Below are positions 16,973 to 26,037 of a stretch of DNA of 64,000 nucleotides, piece after piece. Made by a program: the position numbers and the translations under genes. The notes under the pieces are model-generated. The model did not search any database. It had not been told where the DNA came from and was given only the letters and a program-made list of their open reading frames with translations. The DNA is from Synergistaceae bacterium (lineage in GTDB: Bacteria; Synergistota; Synergistia; Synergistales; Aminobacteriaceae): NCBI GenBank assembly GCA_017451025.1, contig JAFSSM010000021.1:1-64000 (forward strand). The letters are read 5' to 3'. The first letter of the stretch is position 1, and each line of letters opens with the position of its first letter.

Positions 16973-18256
16973 TTATTGCTGAAACCTCGCACGGTTCACA
17001 TGTTCGGGCTGTTTCTGCTCAATCTCTCCTGCCGCAGTCAGAGCCATCCTCGTCATCATAGGCCCTACCAGTTCGTACACTAACACGCTGAACAGGATTA
17101 TGTTACGGATAAGTCCTCCGGTCTCCGCACCCAAACTCTGCGCACTCACTACCATTCCGAGAGCTACACCTGCCTGCGGGAATAATGTTATCCCCAAATA
17201 CTTCTTCACGTTCTCCGAACACTTCATCGCCGTGCTCGAGAATAACGCTCCGAAATATTTCCCCAGACACCTCACCAAAATATACACTACACCAATCACT
17301 ACAACCGAGCCGTACTTAAACACACTAAGCTCAAGCCGTGCTCCGCTCAGCACAAAAAATACTGCGTAAAGCGGTGCACTCCACCTTTCAGACCTGTGCA
17401 TTATGTCAGCACTGTACCCGCACAAATTGCAGAATATAGTCCCGAGCATCATGCATACCAGAAGCGACGAACACGCCAGCCGGATTTGACCGATGTACAC
17501 TTCGCGCGAAGCCAGAGCTATAGTCATCATCACAAATGCTATGGTCATCGAGAGCCTGTTTGTGTTGGAGAAAAAGACTTTTTCTATTTGCGTCAGTATC
17601 CAGCCCATCACAGCACCCAGCACCAGCGAGCAGATTATCTCAATCAGCGGATTAACTACCACTGAAACGAGATTAACCGCCCCGCCCTGCATTGCCTGAG
17701 CTATTCCGAATGATACCGCAAAAATTACCAGGCCGGCCGCATCGTCAAGAGCAACTATCGGCAGCAATAAGTCAGTAACCGGTCCTTTAGCCTTGAACTG
17801 TCGCACGACCATCAACGTAGCCGCCGGAGCTGTAGCACTAGCAATTGCTCCAAGTGTTATGGCCGCAGGAAGCGACAGCAGCGAGAACTTCACGCTCAGG
17901 AAAACCAGCGCGGCATCAACAAGAAGCGTTGCCGCCACAGCTTGGAATATTCCTACGAAAGTTGCGGTCCTGCCCATCTCCTCGAGCTTGGCCAGCTCAA
18001 ATTCGCTCCCTATGTCGAACGCAATAAATCCCAACGCTACGTTTGAGATTATCCCTACAGACGCAAGCTCCTCTGATGAATTGAAGCCGAATGTACAGAA
18101 TTTCCCGAGAACATACGGCCCGACAAGAAGCCCGGCAATCAAAAAACTGGTTACGTCGGGAAACATTATGCCCTTACGTCCGACGGTATACTTGAAAACT
18201 CTGGTCATAGCCAGCCCCGCAAAAAGTGCAAAAGCTGTTTTTAGCAGTAACGACAA
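16973..18256 (-). CDS. Cation/proton antiporter (CPA2, Na+/H+ exchanger or Kef type)
   Basis: 427 residues, about 12 membrane segments, the size of CPA2 antiporters without a soluble regulatory domain. Family features are the repeated Gly/Ala-rich helices (GAIASATAPAATLMVVRQF) and the paired acidic residues in LPIVALDDAAGL, where the DD matches the ion-binding aspartates of NhaA/NapA-like proteins. It likely exchanges Na+ or K+ for protons across the inner membrane. The start appears to be TTG at 18256. It lies 25 bp after the GGDEF gene on the same strand and may be co-transcribed with it. Confidence 0.85.
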   Translation of the reverse strand: MSLLLKTAFALFAGLAMTRVFKYTVGRKGIMFPDVTSFLIAGLLVGPYVLGKFCTFGFNSSEELASVGIISNVALGFIAFDIGSEFELAKLEEMGRTATFVGIFQAVAATLLVDAALVFLSVKFSLLSLPAAITLGAIASATAPAATLMVVRQFKAKGPVTDLLLPIVALDDAAGLVIFAVSFGIAQAMQGGAVNLVSVVVNPLIEIICSLVLGAVMGWILTQIEKVFFSNTNRLSMTIAFVMMTIALASREVYIGQIRLACSSLLVCMMLGTIFCNLCGYSADIMHRSERWSAPLYAVFFVLSGARLELSVFKYGSVVVIGVVYILVRCLGKYFGALFSSTAMKCSENVKKYLGITLFPQAGVALGMVVSAQSLGAETGGLIRNIILFSVLVYELVGPMMTRMALTAAGEIEQKQPEHVNRARFQQ

Positions 18257-18281
18257 AATTACTATGCCTCTTTCCGTTTAT

Positions 18282-19127
18282 TTACCCCATTGAGGGGGAA
18301 TATATTTTACACTGAGATTTCCCGGATTTCTTCGCCTCGTACAATGCACGGTCCGCCTCGTGAATTATCTGGTCTATTGTCTTGTCGCTGTCGTGCTTCG
18401 CCTGCGAAATCCCAGCACTCACCGATAATTCCCTCATAGTCCGCGAACATGCATAATACTTCAGCAGCTTCGTCATGAACTCGTTCACCCTCGCCGCCGT
18501 ATCGTTGATGTCCCTTTTACCCAAAAGCACCAGCATAAACTCATCCCCGCCCATCCGTGCGCAAAATCCGTCGGGAAATTCCCTCTGCATCATCTCGGCG
18601 GTCGCCGCTAATGCCCTGTCCCCTGCCTGATGCCCGAACGTGTCATTCACTCCCTTGAAGTTGTCCAGGTCAAAATACACGCAGGTGATGTTGCGCTCGT
18701 GCCTGTTGCGCTCGATGAAGTCCTGCAGGTACCACCGCGTCGCCAGTCCCGTCAAATAATCCTGCCTGGCCATCTCGAGAATGCGTTTCTGGTGCTCGAT
18801 GTTCTCGTAGTTATTCGCACGCTCACTCTTTATGCGCTCTATTAACCGTCCAAACAGAAATTTTGCCAGCGCAGAAGTAAGGGGCATCGGCCACAAATCA
18901 TAGAGCTTTTCGAGCGTGGAGGGGGTTAAGTTCTGCGGAGCTTGGGAGCACAGCACATATTTGGCGGCAGACTTGCTCTCGGGTATTCTGGCTGAAATTA
19001 CCACGCTCTGGCTTTCCGCAGGGACAGAACCGGCGTGAAAGTGCAGGGCCAAGTCCTCAGGTGCTCCGAAGCCCTCAAGAATAGTGATTAGCTTTTTGCT
19101 GGGGGAATATATGTGCAGTTCTGTCAT
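18282..19127 (-). CDS. GGDEF-domain protein, probable diguanylate cyclase
   Basis: About 281 residues. The C-terminal 160 form a GGDEF domain: DYLTGLATRWYLQDF, DLDNFKGVNDTFGHQAGD and the intact active-site motif ARMGGDEFMLVL, so c-di-GMP synthesis from GTP is expected. No RxxD inhibitory site stands five residues before GGDEF, so product inhibition by that route is unlikely. The N-terminal 110 residues are of unknown type, with no visible membrane segment, then a helical linker. ATG at 19127 overlaps the stop of the preceding gene (ATGA). Confidence 0.9.
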   Translation of the reverse strand: MTELHIYSPSKKLITILEGFGAPEDLALHFHAGSVPAESQSVVISARIPESKSAAKYVLCSQAPQNLTPSTLEKLYDLWPMPLTSALAKFLFGRLIERIKSERANNYENIEHQKRILEMARQDYLTGLATRWYLQDFIERNRHERNITCVYFDLDNFKGVNDTFGHQAGDRALAATAEMMQREFPDGFCARMGGDEFMLVLLGKRDINDTAARVNEFMTKLLKYYACSRTMRELSVSAGISQAKHDSDKTIDQIIHEADRALYEAKKSGKSQCKIYSPSMG

Positions 19128-20020
19128 ATGGCAAGCCACGTAATTAACAGGGTTATCAGCGCAAACGGCAATATCGTTGCGATATTCAGGAACAGCATCT
19201 TTTGCGCAGTCTTAGCCTGGAAAAATCCGAAGTAGTACCCCGCGTTCATTCTGATTGTGCGGGTAATTGTGCCGAGAGTGTTGCCCAGAATCAGCGCGAA
19301 TAGTGCCTGTGCAGGACTCAGCTCGCCGGAAGCCATCGCTCCGCCCGCAAGCGCGAGTGCTGACGATACACGCCCCACACTCCCCGCCGCAACTGCCCAT
19401 CCCGACAACGGCAGGAATGTTTTACCCTCAGCTCCGGCAAAACTTGAGCGCACATAGCTGTTGAGCAGCGGCACAGCCCAATACGTCAGCGCAAAGCACA
19501 CCCACGCAGCAGGAAGTGTCTTCACCAGTTTTTTCACGAAGGACTGCGCATGAACACGCCCGGATAATTCCTGAGGAATTGCTTCATTGCTGAACGTTCC
19601 ACCCTCACGCCGCAGAAATACCAGCGCAACGATAAACCTTCCGGCACTGTTCAAGAGCATAGACGAGGCGAAAATCCCTCCTACAGTTCCCGCGACGCTT
19701 GCGGCCATCACCAGAGTAGAAGGCCAGCGTTTCAGGTAGGCAGGCAGAGGCAGCATCAGGACTGACCATATCGCCAAACGCTCGGTGAGTGTGCCGTTTG
19801 TGAGTGCTGAGGAAATTATTGCGGCTCCGGCCTTCGGTGAACCTGCAGATGCCGCGAGTGCAAGGCCCGTTGTGGGATTTATACGGCACTTCTCCAGGAG
19901 CGGGCGTAATTTTTTCAGCAGAAGTTCGGGCACCTTGAACCGGATTATCAGTTCGCCGAGCAGCAGGCCAAGTATTATGTCGAGCGTCAGCGCAAGTTCG
20001 CCCTTAATCAGTTCCGCCAT
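19124..20020 (-). CDS. Gate-domain (nucleoside recognition) membrane protein
   Basis: 298 residues with around eight hydrophobic segments. The GLLLGELI...INPTTGLALAASAGSPKAG and AGSVGRVSSALALAGG regions resemble nucleoside-recognition (Gate) domain proteins, here two related halves. Substrate unknown. Its start overlaps the end of the precorrin methyltransferase gene by 13 bp and its end overlaps the GGDEF gene, so the three are likely one translation unit. A role in transport linked to cobalamin or tetrapyrrole metabolism is possible from context only. Confidence 0.65.
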   Translation of the reverse strand: MAELIKGELALTLDIILGLLLGELIIRFKVPELLLKKLRPLLEKCRINPTTGLALAASAGSPKAGAAIISSALTNGTLTERLAIWSVLMLPLPAYLKRWPSTLVMAASVAGTVGGIFASSMLLNSAGRFIVALVFLRREGGTFSNEAIPQELSGRVHAQSFVKKLVKTLPAAWVCFALTYWAVPLLNSYVRSSFAGAEGKTFLPLSGWAVAAGSVGRVSSALALAGGAMASGELSPAQALFALILGNTLGTITRTIRMNAGYYFGFFQAKTAQKMLFLNIATILPFALITLLITWLAI

Positions 20021-20679
20021 AGCAATATCACCGATAAATATTCGTGAATGTCGTCAAGTGCAGACGGGCCTTCTGTTATGCGTTCAAGCTCCGGAATGCC
20101 CGCGAAGTCCACACGGATAATTTTGGAGAAGCCCTGCACCAGCTCACGGATATTTCGCAGGGCTGTGGTTTTGTAGATTGCCGCACAATCACAGGCTTCA
20201 AGTGTCCGGCGTATCTTTTCGGGATTGGCGGTGCCGGGAATTATCGCGAAGATTTCCTGCCCAAGTGCCATGAACTTTTTGGCACAGGATGCCGCAAGCG
20301 AGTGCGCAGATATTCCCGGGATAAATTCGGCCTCAATCTCCGGCACTAACTCCTTGAAGACATCAAGCAGGTACGCTCCTGTTGAGTAGAGCATTGCGTC
20401 GCCGATTACAGGGAAGAACACACACGAAGTATTCTCCCATTCAGGACGGAGTTCCTCGAGCTGTGAGAGTATGCGGTCATGCCGAAGCTGTGCGTCCTGA
20501 ACCATCGGAAAGACTATGTGCGCGAACTCAGCGTCAGGAAAATGATGTGCAAGAATTTTCTCCGCCCGGCCCTGAACTTGCGGCACAATAATCAGGTCTG
20601 CAGATTTTGCCGCATTCAGTGCCGACAGAGTAACAAGCTCAAAATCACCAGGCCCCAGCCCGGCAATAATTAATCTCAT
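20008..20679 (-). CDS. cbiL: Precorrin-2 C20-methyltransferase (CbiL/CobI family)
   Basis: About 223 residues, the size of tetrapyrrole methylases. The N-terminal IIAGLGPGDFELVTL is the SAM-dependent tetrapyrrole methylase signature. VIGDAMLYSTGAYL and FIPGISAHSLAASCAKK match the C20-methylating group, and the late KTTALRNIRELV block also fits. The enzyme methylates C20 of precorrin-2, or the cobalt form, in cobalamin synthesis. ATG at 20679 is preferred over TTG at 20685. It stands alone; no other cob/cbi gene is in the window. Confidence 0.82.
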   Translation of the reverse strand: MRLIIAGLGPGDFELVTLSALNAAKSADLIIVPQVQGRAEKILAHHFPDAEFAHIVFPMVQDAQLRHDRILSQLEELRPEWENTSCVFFPVIGDAMLYSTGAYLLDVFKELVPEIEAEFIPGISAHSLAASCAKKFMALGQEIFAIIPGTANPEKIRRTLEACDCAAIYKTTALRNIRELVQGFSKIIRVDFAGIPELERITEGPSALDDIHEYLSVILLWRN

Positions 20680-20765
20680 GTTCAAAATATACCCGCTTTC
20701 TGGTTTGACGCTATAATATCACATTATCATTTCCATTATTTTTTATGAGGAGGGATTTGTTTATC

Positions 20766-21170
20766 ATGATGATATTGCTTTCGTTTGTGGCAGTGTCTGT
20801 CTTTTTGCTTGGGCTGTATCAGTGGGCACTTGGCGGAGCAAGCCTGTGGAGAATATTCACCCTGCGCAAGATGGAGCATGACCTTCCGCCGGAAGAACGC
20901 CTTCAAGCAGAACGTGAAGTGAAACAGCTGGAGAAAGCAGCAGACCGCACAATCAGCGCAAGCCTGAGGATAGTTGCTGTACTGGCGGTGCTTGTGTGGG
21001 TGTTCTTGGGTATGCAGATGATACTTGAGCTGTTCGGCGTAAACATGATAGGGAGCATAACTTCGACAGCGCGGCAGTATTGGGCACAGCCTGGAGTAAC
21101 GAACACGCAGAGCCCGAGCCAGATGCGCAACGACATGTTAAGGAATATGGGCAACAACCTGCGCAGATAA
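20766..21170 (+). CDS. Small membrane protein of unknown function
   Basis: About 134 residues with two clear membrane helices (first at the N-terminus, second near IVAVLAVLVWVFLGMQMIL) separated by an acidic/basic cytoplasmic helix with PPEERLQAEREVKQLEKAA. The C-terminal 35 residues are polar. AGGAGGG (20748-20754) lies inside the first codons of a longer reading from ATG 20745, so ATG 20766, or TTG 20757, is the more likely start. I do not recognise the family. Confidence 0.7.
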   Translation: MMILLSFVAVSVFLLGLYQWALGGASLWRIFTLRKMEHDLPPEERLQAEREVKQLEKAADRTISASLRIVAVLAVLVWVFLGMQMILELFGVNMIGSITSTARQYWAQPGVTNTQSPSQMRNDMLRNMGNNLRR

Positions 21171-21189
21171 GTGAGGAGTGATTTAGTGC

Positions 21190-21840
21190 GTGATTAAGCT
21201 AATGATATTTGACCACGATATGACTATCGTAGATTCCAGCTATGCCATCATGGAAGGCTTTAACTATGTCGCAAGGCACGAAGGGCTCCCTGAAGTTTCG
21301 CATGAACTCACGATGCAGTACATCGCTACACCTATTCCTACGTTCTGCGAGGGGCTTTTAGGCGAATACAGGCCCGAATGGATCAAGCTGTACCGTTCGC
21401 AGAGCGAGAGGCTCGAGCGCGAATTGATACGCCCGTTCCCGGACACAGCACAGACCCTCGCGACACTAAAGGAGCTTGGCCTGAAACTCGCAGTAGTATC
21501 GAACAGGGAACACCCCAGCCTCGTGCTAGAACGTGAGGACCTCGCCAAATATTTCGACGTGATGGTCGGAGCGGAAGAACCATACGGACATCTGCCCTAC
21601 AAGCCCAATCCCGCAATGCTCCACGAACTGCTGGCTCACACAGGCATTCCGGCAGAACAGGCAGTCTATGTCGGCGACGCTGACCTCGACATAGTTACGG
21701 CGAAGGCGGCAGGTGTGCGCGGAATAGGCATCACCAAAGGGAATTTTTCCCACAGAGAATTTGAGCTTCTAGGAGCATGGAAGAGTATCGGCCAGCTCTC
21801 AGAACTCCCTAAAATTGTTCAGGAAGATGCAGCCAGCTGA
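21190..21840 (+). CDS. HAD-superfamily hydrolase, phosphoglycolate phosphatase-like
   Basis: 216 residues. Motif I IFDHDMTIVDSS holds the nucleophile and acid/base aspartates, motif II is AVVSNREHPS, motif III lies at the PYKPNPAML lysine, and motif IV is VYVGDADLDIVTAKAAG. The helical cap lies between motifs I and II, as in the PGP/Gph group, so the substrate is a small phosphate ester. It starts at GTG 21190, with GAGGAG 11 nt upstream; another GTG at 21186 is closed at once. Its 3' end overlaps the DUF255 gene. Confidence 0.88.
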   Translation: MIKLMIFDHDMTIVDSSYAIMEGFNYVARHEGLPEVSHELTMQYIATPIPTFCEGLLGEYRPEWIKLYRSQSERLERELIRPFPDTAQTLATLKELGLKLAVVSNREHPSLVLEREDLAKYFDVMVGAEEPYGHLPYKPNPAMLHELLAHTGIPAEQAVYVGDADLDIVTAKAAGVRGIGITKGNFSHREFELLGAWKSIGQLSELPKIVQEDAAS

Positions 21841-24049
21841 CGGCCTCTTGAACAATTCGGAGCTATTCAGCGGACTTGCGGCTTACGGCGAATACTCGGA
21901 AGAAGTTATCACCCAAACCGCCGATAAACGCTCAAGCTCAAAAAAGGCATTCACACCAGTAAATCACCTCGCTGGTGAACCAAGCCCCTACCTTCAGCTT
22001 CACGCACTTAACCCCGTCGGCTGGTTTGCTTGGGGACGCGAAGCATTCAGCACTGCCAGAACTGAGGATATGCCCCTGTTCGTCTCTATAGGCTACTCGT
22101 CAAACCACTGGTGCCACGTCATGGAGCGGGACTGCTTCAGCAATCCGGAAGTCGCAGGCTTCATCAACGAGGCATGTATTCCCGTGTGCGTTGACCGTGA
22201 AGAACGCCCGGACCTCGACGAACTCTTCACCGAGATTTGCCGCGTCCAGAACGGAAGCGCAGGTTATCCGCTGAACATATTCATGACACCAGAGGGAAGA
22301 CCATTCTTCTGCACAACCTGGCTCCCGAAAAGAACTACAGGTCTTATGCCAGGAATAACTGAGCTTCTGCCCCGCATTAAATGGCTGTGGCACATGCAGA
22401 GGGATTTTATTGAGCGCACCGCCTCCGAACTGGCACTAAGCATCAACTCCAGGCTGGAAACACTCTCGTGCGAAAAGCTCAGGGGCGGCAAAATCGGCAG
22501 TTTTTCGGCGTGGGAGGCATTGAACGATTTGCGATCAATCTTCGATTTGCGCTGGGGGGGCTTCGGCTCAACCCCAAAATTTCCCGAACCGGCAAAGCTG
22601 GCTTTCCTGATGCTTCAGGCCCGTGAATCTTCGCAGGCATCCAAGCACGACAAGCTAGATGCTCTCACGATGACCGATATTACCTTGCGCAGAATGTGGA
22701 GAGGCGGCATTCACGACCATTTAGGCGGCGGATTCTCGAGGTACGCAATCGATGAGCACTGGCTAGTCCCCCACTTCGAGAAATTATTGTGCGACCAGGC
22801 TATGCTTCTGCTGGCTGTCTCGCTCGCTCAGGAGAATAACCAGAACTCATTTCACAGGCTGTTTGCTGAGGACATTATCTTTTGTTCTGCGAGGGACTTT
22901 TGCGACAACGCATCCTACTCGCAGGGATTCAGGGCATCGATTGACGGCGACACCCCCGACGGCGAAGGCAGATATTACCTGTGGACTGAGGATGAGGTCA
23001 GGCAGGCACTATCGGACGAGGATTTTCACCTGTTCTGCGGAGCTTACGCGGTGCTGCCGGGCGGGAATTTCAGCAGTGAGGTAGCCGGTGCACAGATAGG
23101 CATGAATATTCTCTACGAGGCATCGACCGTCAAGGAACTGGCTAAACGTTTCGGCCTAAAGCCCCAAGAAATCGGCTCAAGGTTAAGCGTCGCCAGAAAA
23201 TTGCTGCTTGATGCCCGCGACAAACGCTACCCCTTGCGGAGCGACAACAAGATTCTCATGAACTGGAACGGTCTAATGATTGGAGCCTTGTCCAGAGCAT
23301 CAGTCAGCTTCGACCAGCCGGAATGGCGGGACATGGCCGAACGTACCGCCTTGTTCCTCCAGAAAAACTTGCCCGACAAATCCGGGAACTGGCGGCGGAG
23401 ATGGATTGACGGCAAGGCAGATATTCCCGCAGTAGCCGAAGATTACGCCTATTTCCTGTGGGGAATCGTCGAGCTGTACAAATCGCTGAAGCACTTTAAC
23501 GCCGGCGAAAAGCAGCTCACCGAATGGCTGAATGCCGCAAAATCCCTCGCTGATACTATGCTCACGAAATGCCTGGACGAAAAGCACGGAAGCCTTATCC
23601 TGACTTCGCAGGACGACGCGAATATTTTTGCCCGCCTGAAATCGCCGGAGGATATGAACTCCCTGCCAAATCCAAATGCTATGGCCGCCATTGCCTTGAG
23701 CGAATTGGGGATAATCTCAGAGGAAAAGAAGTATTCTGACTGTGCACGAAGAATAATCTCGTGCTTTGCGCGTTATGTTCGGGATAATCCGGTGGCCTGC
23801 CTGTCAATGGTTGCGGCGGATTCTATCTGGAAGCCCGTGCGCAAGAAGCCCGAACCTCCGGCCAAGCCTGTGCTTACTGACGAGGAGCTTAACCGTCCGG
23901 AGGAACCGGTATCTGAGCCGGAAGTTCAGGCAGAACCGGAAGAGCAGAAACACCCGGCCCGTGCACACAGAACATCAGGAACTTCACGTGCAGAACGCGT
24001 AGAACGCCGCAGGGCAGGAAGGGCGACCCGTGCACGAGAAAGACACTAA
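21827..24049 (+). CDS. Thioredoxin-like DUF255 / YyaL (SPATA20-type) protein
   Basis: About 740 residues. It has the DUF255 opening (EPSPYLQLHALNPVGWFAWG), a thioredoxin-like domain at residues 70-200 and a long (alpha/alpha)6-barrel with FDLRWGGFGSTPKFPEP and GGIHDHLGGGFSRYAID, as in YyaL homologues. The canonical CHWC of the thioredoxin site reads NHWC here, so the first Cys is lost. The C-terminal 65 residues form a Pro/Glu- then Arg-rich tail absent from most relatives. ATG 21827 overlaps the HAD gene by 14 bp; a TTG at 21815 is an alternative start. Confidence 0.88.
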   Translation: MQPADGLLNNSELFSGLAAYGEYSEEVITQTADKRSSSKKAFTPVNHLAGEPSPYLQLHALNPVGWFAWGREAFSTARTEDMPLFVSIGYSSNHWCHVMERDCFSNPEVAGFINEACIPVCVDREERPDLDELFTEICRVQNGSAGYPLNIFMTPEGRPFFCTTWLPKRTTGLMPGITELLPRIKWLWHMQRDFIERTASELALSINSRLETLSCEKLRGGKIGSFSAWEALNDLRSIFDLRWGGFGSTPKFPEPAKLAFLMLQARESSQASKHDKLDALTMTDITLRRMWRGGIHDHLGGGFSRYAIDEHWLVPHFEKLLCDQAMLLLAVSLAQENNQNSFHRLFAEDIIFCSARDFCDNASYSQGFRASIDGDTPDGEGRYYLWTEDEVRQALSDEDFHLFCGAYAVLPGGNFSSEVAGAQIGMNILYEASTVKELAKRFGLKPQEIGSRLSVARKLLLDARDKRYPLRSDNKILMNWNGLMIGALSRASVSFDQPEWRDMAERTALFLQKNLPDKSGNWRRRWIDGKADIPAVAEDYAYFLWGIVELYKSLKHFNAGEKQLTEWLNAAKSLADTMLTKCLDEKHGSLILTSQDDANIFARLKSPEDMNSLPNPNAMAAIALSELGIISEEKKYSDCARRIISCFARYVRDNPVACLSMVAADSIWKPVRKKPEPPAKPVLTDEELNRPEEPVSEPEVQAEPEEQKHPARAHRTSGTSRAERVERRRAGRATRARERH

Positions 24050-24075
24050 CAATAAATTTATTGGAGGTATACATT

Positions 24076-26037
24076 TTGCACACGAAACGTTTTCACGCAG
24101 GAATATTAGTGATTCTTGCGGCAGTCTTTGCCTGTGTCAGTCCTGGCTATGCTGACTACAGATTCGATGACCTGATGGGCCCGAGCGGAATCAGCTACCA
24201 GTGGATGATACTCAACAATTCCGGCTTCACTTTCGGCGACTCGCACTCAACTGCTATTGATGTTTCGGGCGATATGGTCTCAGGCAGTGAAGCTCTGCTC
24301 GAAGTTCTCAGCGGAAAAGCAGAATCACCCATTTACGACAACAGCCTTAACACGTTTTTCCTGGTTACGGCTAACGGTCTCGGCGAGTTCACCATGAATT
24401 TCCGTTCGCCTACTCTCCAGCAGTTCAACCCTGTTACTCCGAACCTTCAGCTCAGCACTCCGTGGAACGAGAACCTGACCATCAACGAGGCATATACCGA
24501 CACGAAAACTGCCTTAGGCCAGCCCGACGGGAATTACGATGCTCTCTGGAGGAGCTACAACTTCCAGGTTACACGCAACGACACCGAGACCTACAACACC
24601 GTTGCGCAGTACTTCTACTTCCACCAGAATCCCAGAGACACATCCTCGCAGGGAATCCCCCGACCGTTCGTGATCTCGAACGTTCACCCTGGTACTGCGT
24701 CAGACGCTCCGCTGGAACTCAGGCTGACGCTCCGGGACAGCAACAGCAACTCCGGAAACATCGTAGCCTATGACAGCGATTTATGGGCAATGGAGGACAG
24801 CATGATTATGGGCGGCGATGACTGGGTGTTCGTGCCCGTCCAGGACTTCAACTCCAAAAATGCGACGTACTACCTGACAACAGAGGTAGCGAATCACTGT
24901 GCTGTGAGATATGCCGCGTTACCATACACGAACTATGGCTCATGGCAGAGTCCCTCAAAGTGGAAGTTTGACCTGCCGCGCGTTCAGGGTACTACAAATA
25001 TTTTCCGTGAGTTCGATCTTGCACCGGAAAGCCACATTGCGCCCGGCCTGGTAACTATTTACCGCAGGCCCTACCAGCTCAGCGAGGCGGACAAGAGGCC
25101 GTTGCGTCTATTCCCGATTGACGACACCAGAGGCACAGGAGTCTATGACCTGATTCTGAATCACAGGCTGGTTTACGGCAAGAGGCTCGGCGAGACCTAC
25201 AAGGAGACCGGCGACGGCGGAGTAAGCATGTTTGAGATTACGGCGTTCGAGTTCCAGCCAGCGAGCATGAATTTCCTGGATAACGTAGCTAGAGTTACGG
25301 GGTCCTACAGCTCAGTGGTGATGCCGTCGACGCAGATTTTCACGGGAGCATCGATCAAGCGCGACACTACATCAATTCCGAGCACGGCACTGCAATATTT
25401 CACGATTGAACAGAATATCCCGGCAACGCTCAGGACCTCAGGGAAGGAGGCTATGCTCCCTCTGCACATTACGTTCAACATTCCCGTTACGTCTCTGGGG
25501 GCTGATGCATGGAACGATGTATTGCGTGCTTGGCGGCAGAACAGAGGCAGAATTGTTGAGGCATTCGCGGACTACTATCACATCTACCTGCTTGCGGAAA
25601 CTAACGGCGAAAAACGCCTGTGGAACCTTACTCAGGAAATGGACAAGTACCCCGGCCAGCTGAAAGTGTTTCTCGATGAGGACAGAGGCAGGATCACCCG
25701 CGACAACGATCGCGGAGTAATTACGGTGAGCTTCATTGCGATGCTGATGGACGGCACGCGCGACGGTGAACGCCCGGAATTGAGCGTAGTACCTGACAGC
25801 ACGAACCTGAACAGTGCGGAATACATAGTGATGCGCGACGGAGAGCTGGATAACAAGTGGAAGATGACGTTCTTCATTGCACCGGCGAATTATGCAATAA
25901 ATGAGGAGCCTTCACCAGTTCCGACGAACACGCCGATAGCGAACAGCAGCGGAGGCGGCGGCGGATGCTCTGCGGGAATGCTCGGCCTGGTTTCGGCGGC
26001 AGTATTATTATTCATCAGGAAGGGAGATAGTTTTTAG
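24076..26037 (+). CDS. Synerg-CTERM surface protein 1
   Basis: About 653 residues. GGAGGT (24063-24068) is placed for a TTG start at 24076, giving a signal peptide with cleavage near PGYA-DY. The body is mostly beta-rich by composition, with many Thr/Asn/Tyr; I recognise no catalytic domain. The C-terminus has SSGGGGGCSAG, a hydrophobic segment and an RKG end, the Synerg-CTERM sorting signal, so it should be exported and held at the cell surface. Its TAG overlaps the GTG of the next gene by one base, so the pair is made together. Confidence 0.82.
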   Translation: MHTKRFHAGILVILAAVFACVSPGYADYRFDDLMGPSGISYQWMILNNSGFTFGDSHSTAIDVSGDMVSGSEALLEVLSGKAESPIYDNSLNTFFLVTANGLGEFTMNFRSPTLQQFNPVTPNLQLSTPWNENLTINEAYTDTKTALGQPDGNYDALWRSYNFQVTRNDTETYNTVAQYFYFHQNPRDTSSQGIPRPFVISNVHPGTASDAPLELRLTLRDSNSNSGNIVAYDSDLWAMEDSMIMGGDDWVFVPVQDFNSKNATYYLTTEVANHCAVRYAALPYTNYGSWQSPSKWKFDLPRVQGTTNIFREFDLAPESHIAPGLVTIYRRPYQLSEADKRPLRLFPIDDTRGTGVYDLILNHRLVYGKRLGETYKETGDGGVSMFEITAFEFQPASMNFLDNVARVTGSYSSVVMPSTQIFTGASIKRDTTSIPSTALQYFTIEQNIPATLRTSGKEAMLPLHITFNIPVTSLGADAWNDVLRAWRQNRGRIVEAFADYYHIYLLAETNGEKRLWNLTQEMDKYPGQLKVFLDEDRGRITRDNDRGVITVSFIAMLMDGTRDGERPELSVVPDSTNLNSAEYIVMRDGELDNKWKMTFFIAPANYAINEEPSPVPTNTPIANSSGGGGGCSAGMLGLVSAAVLLFIRKGDSF

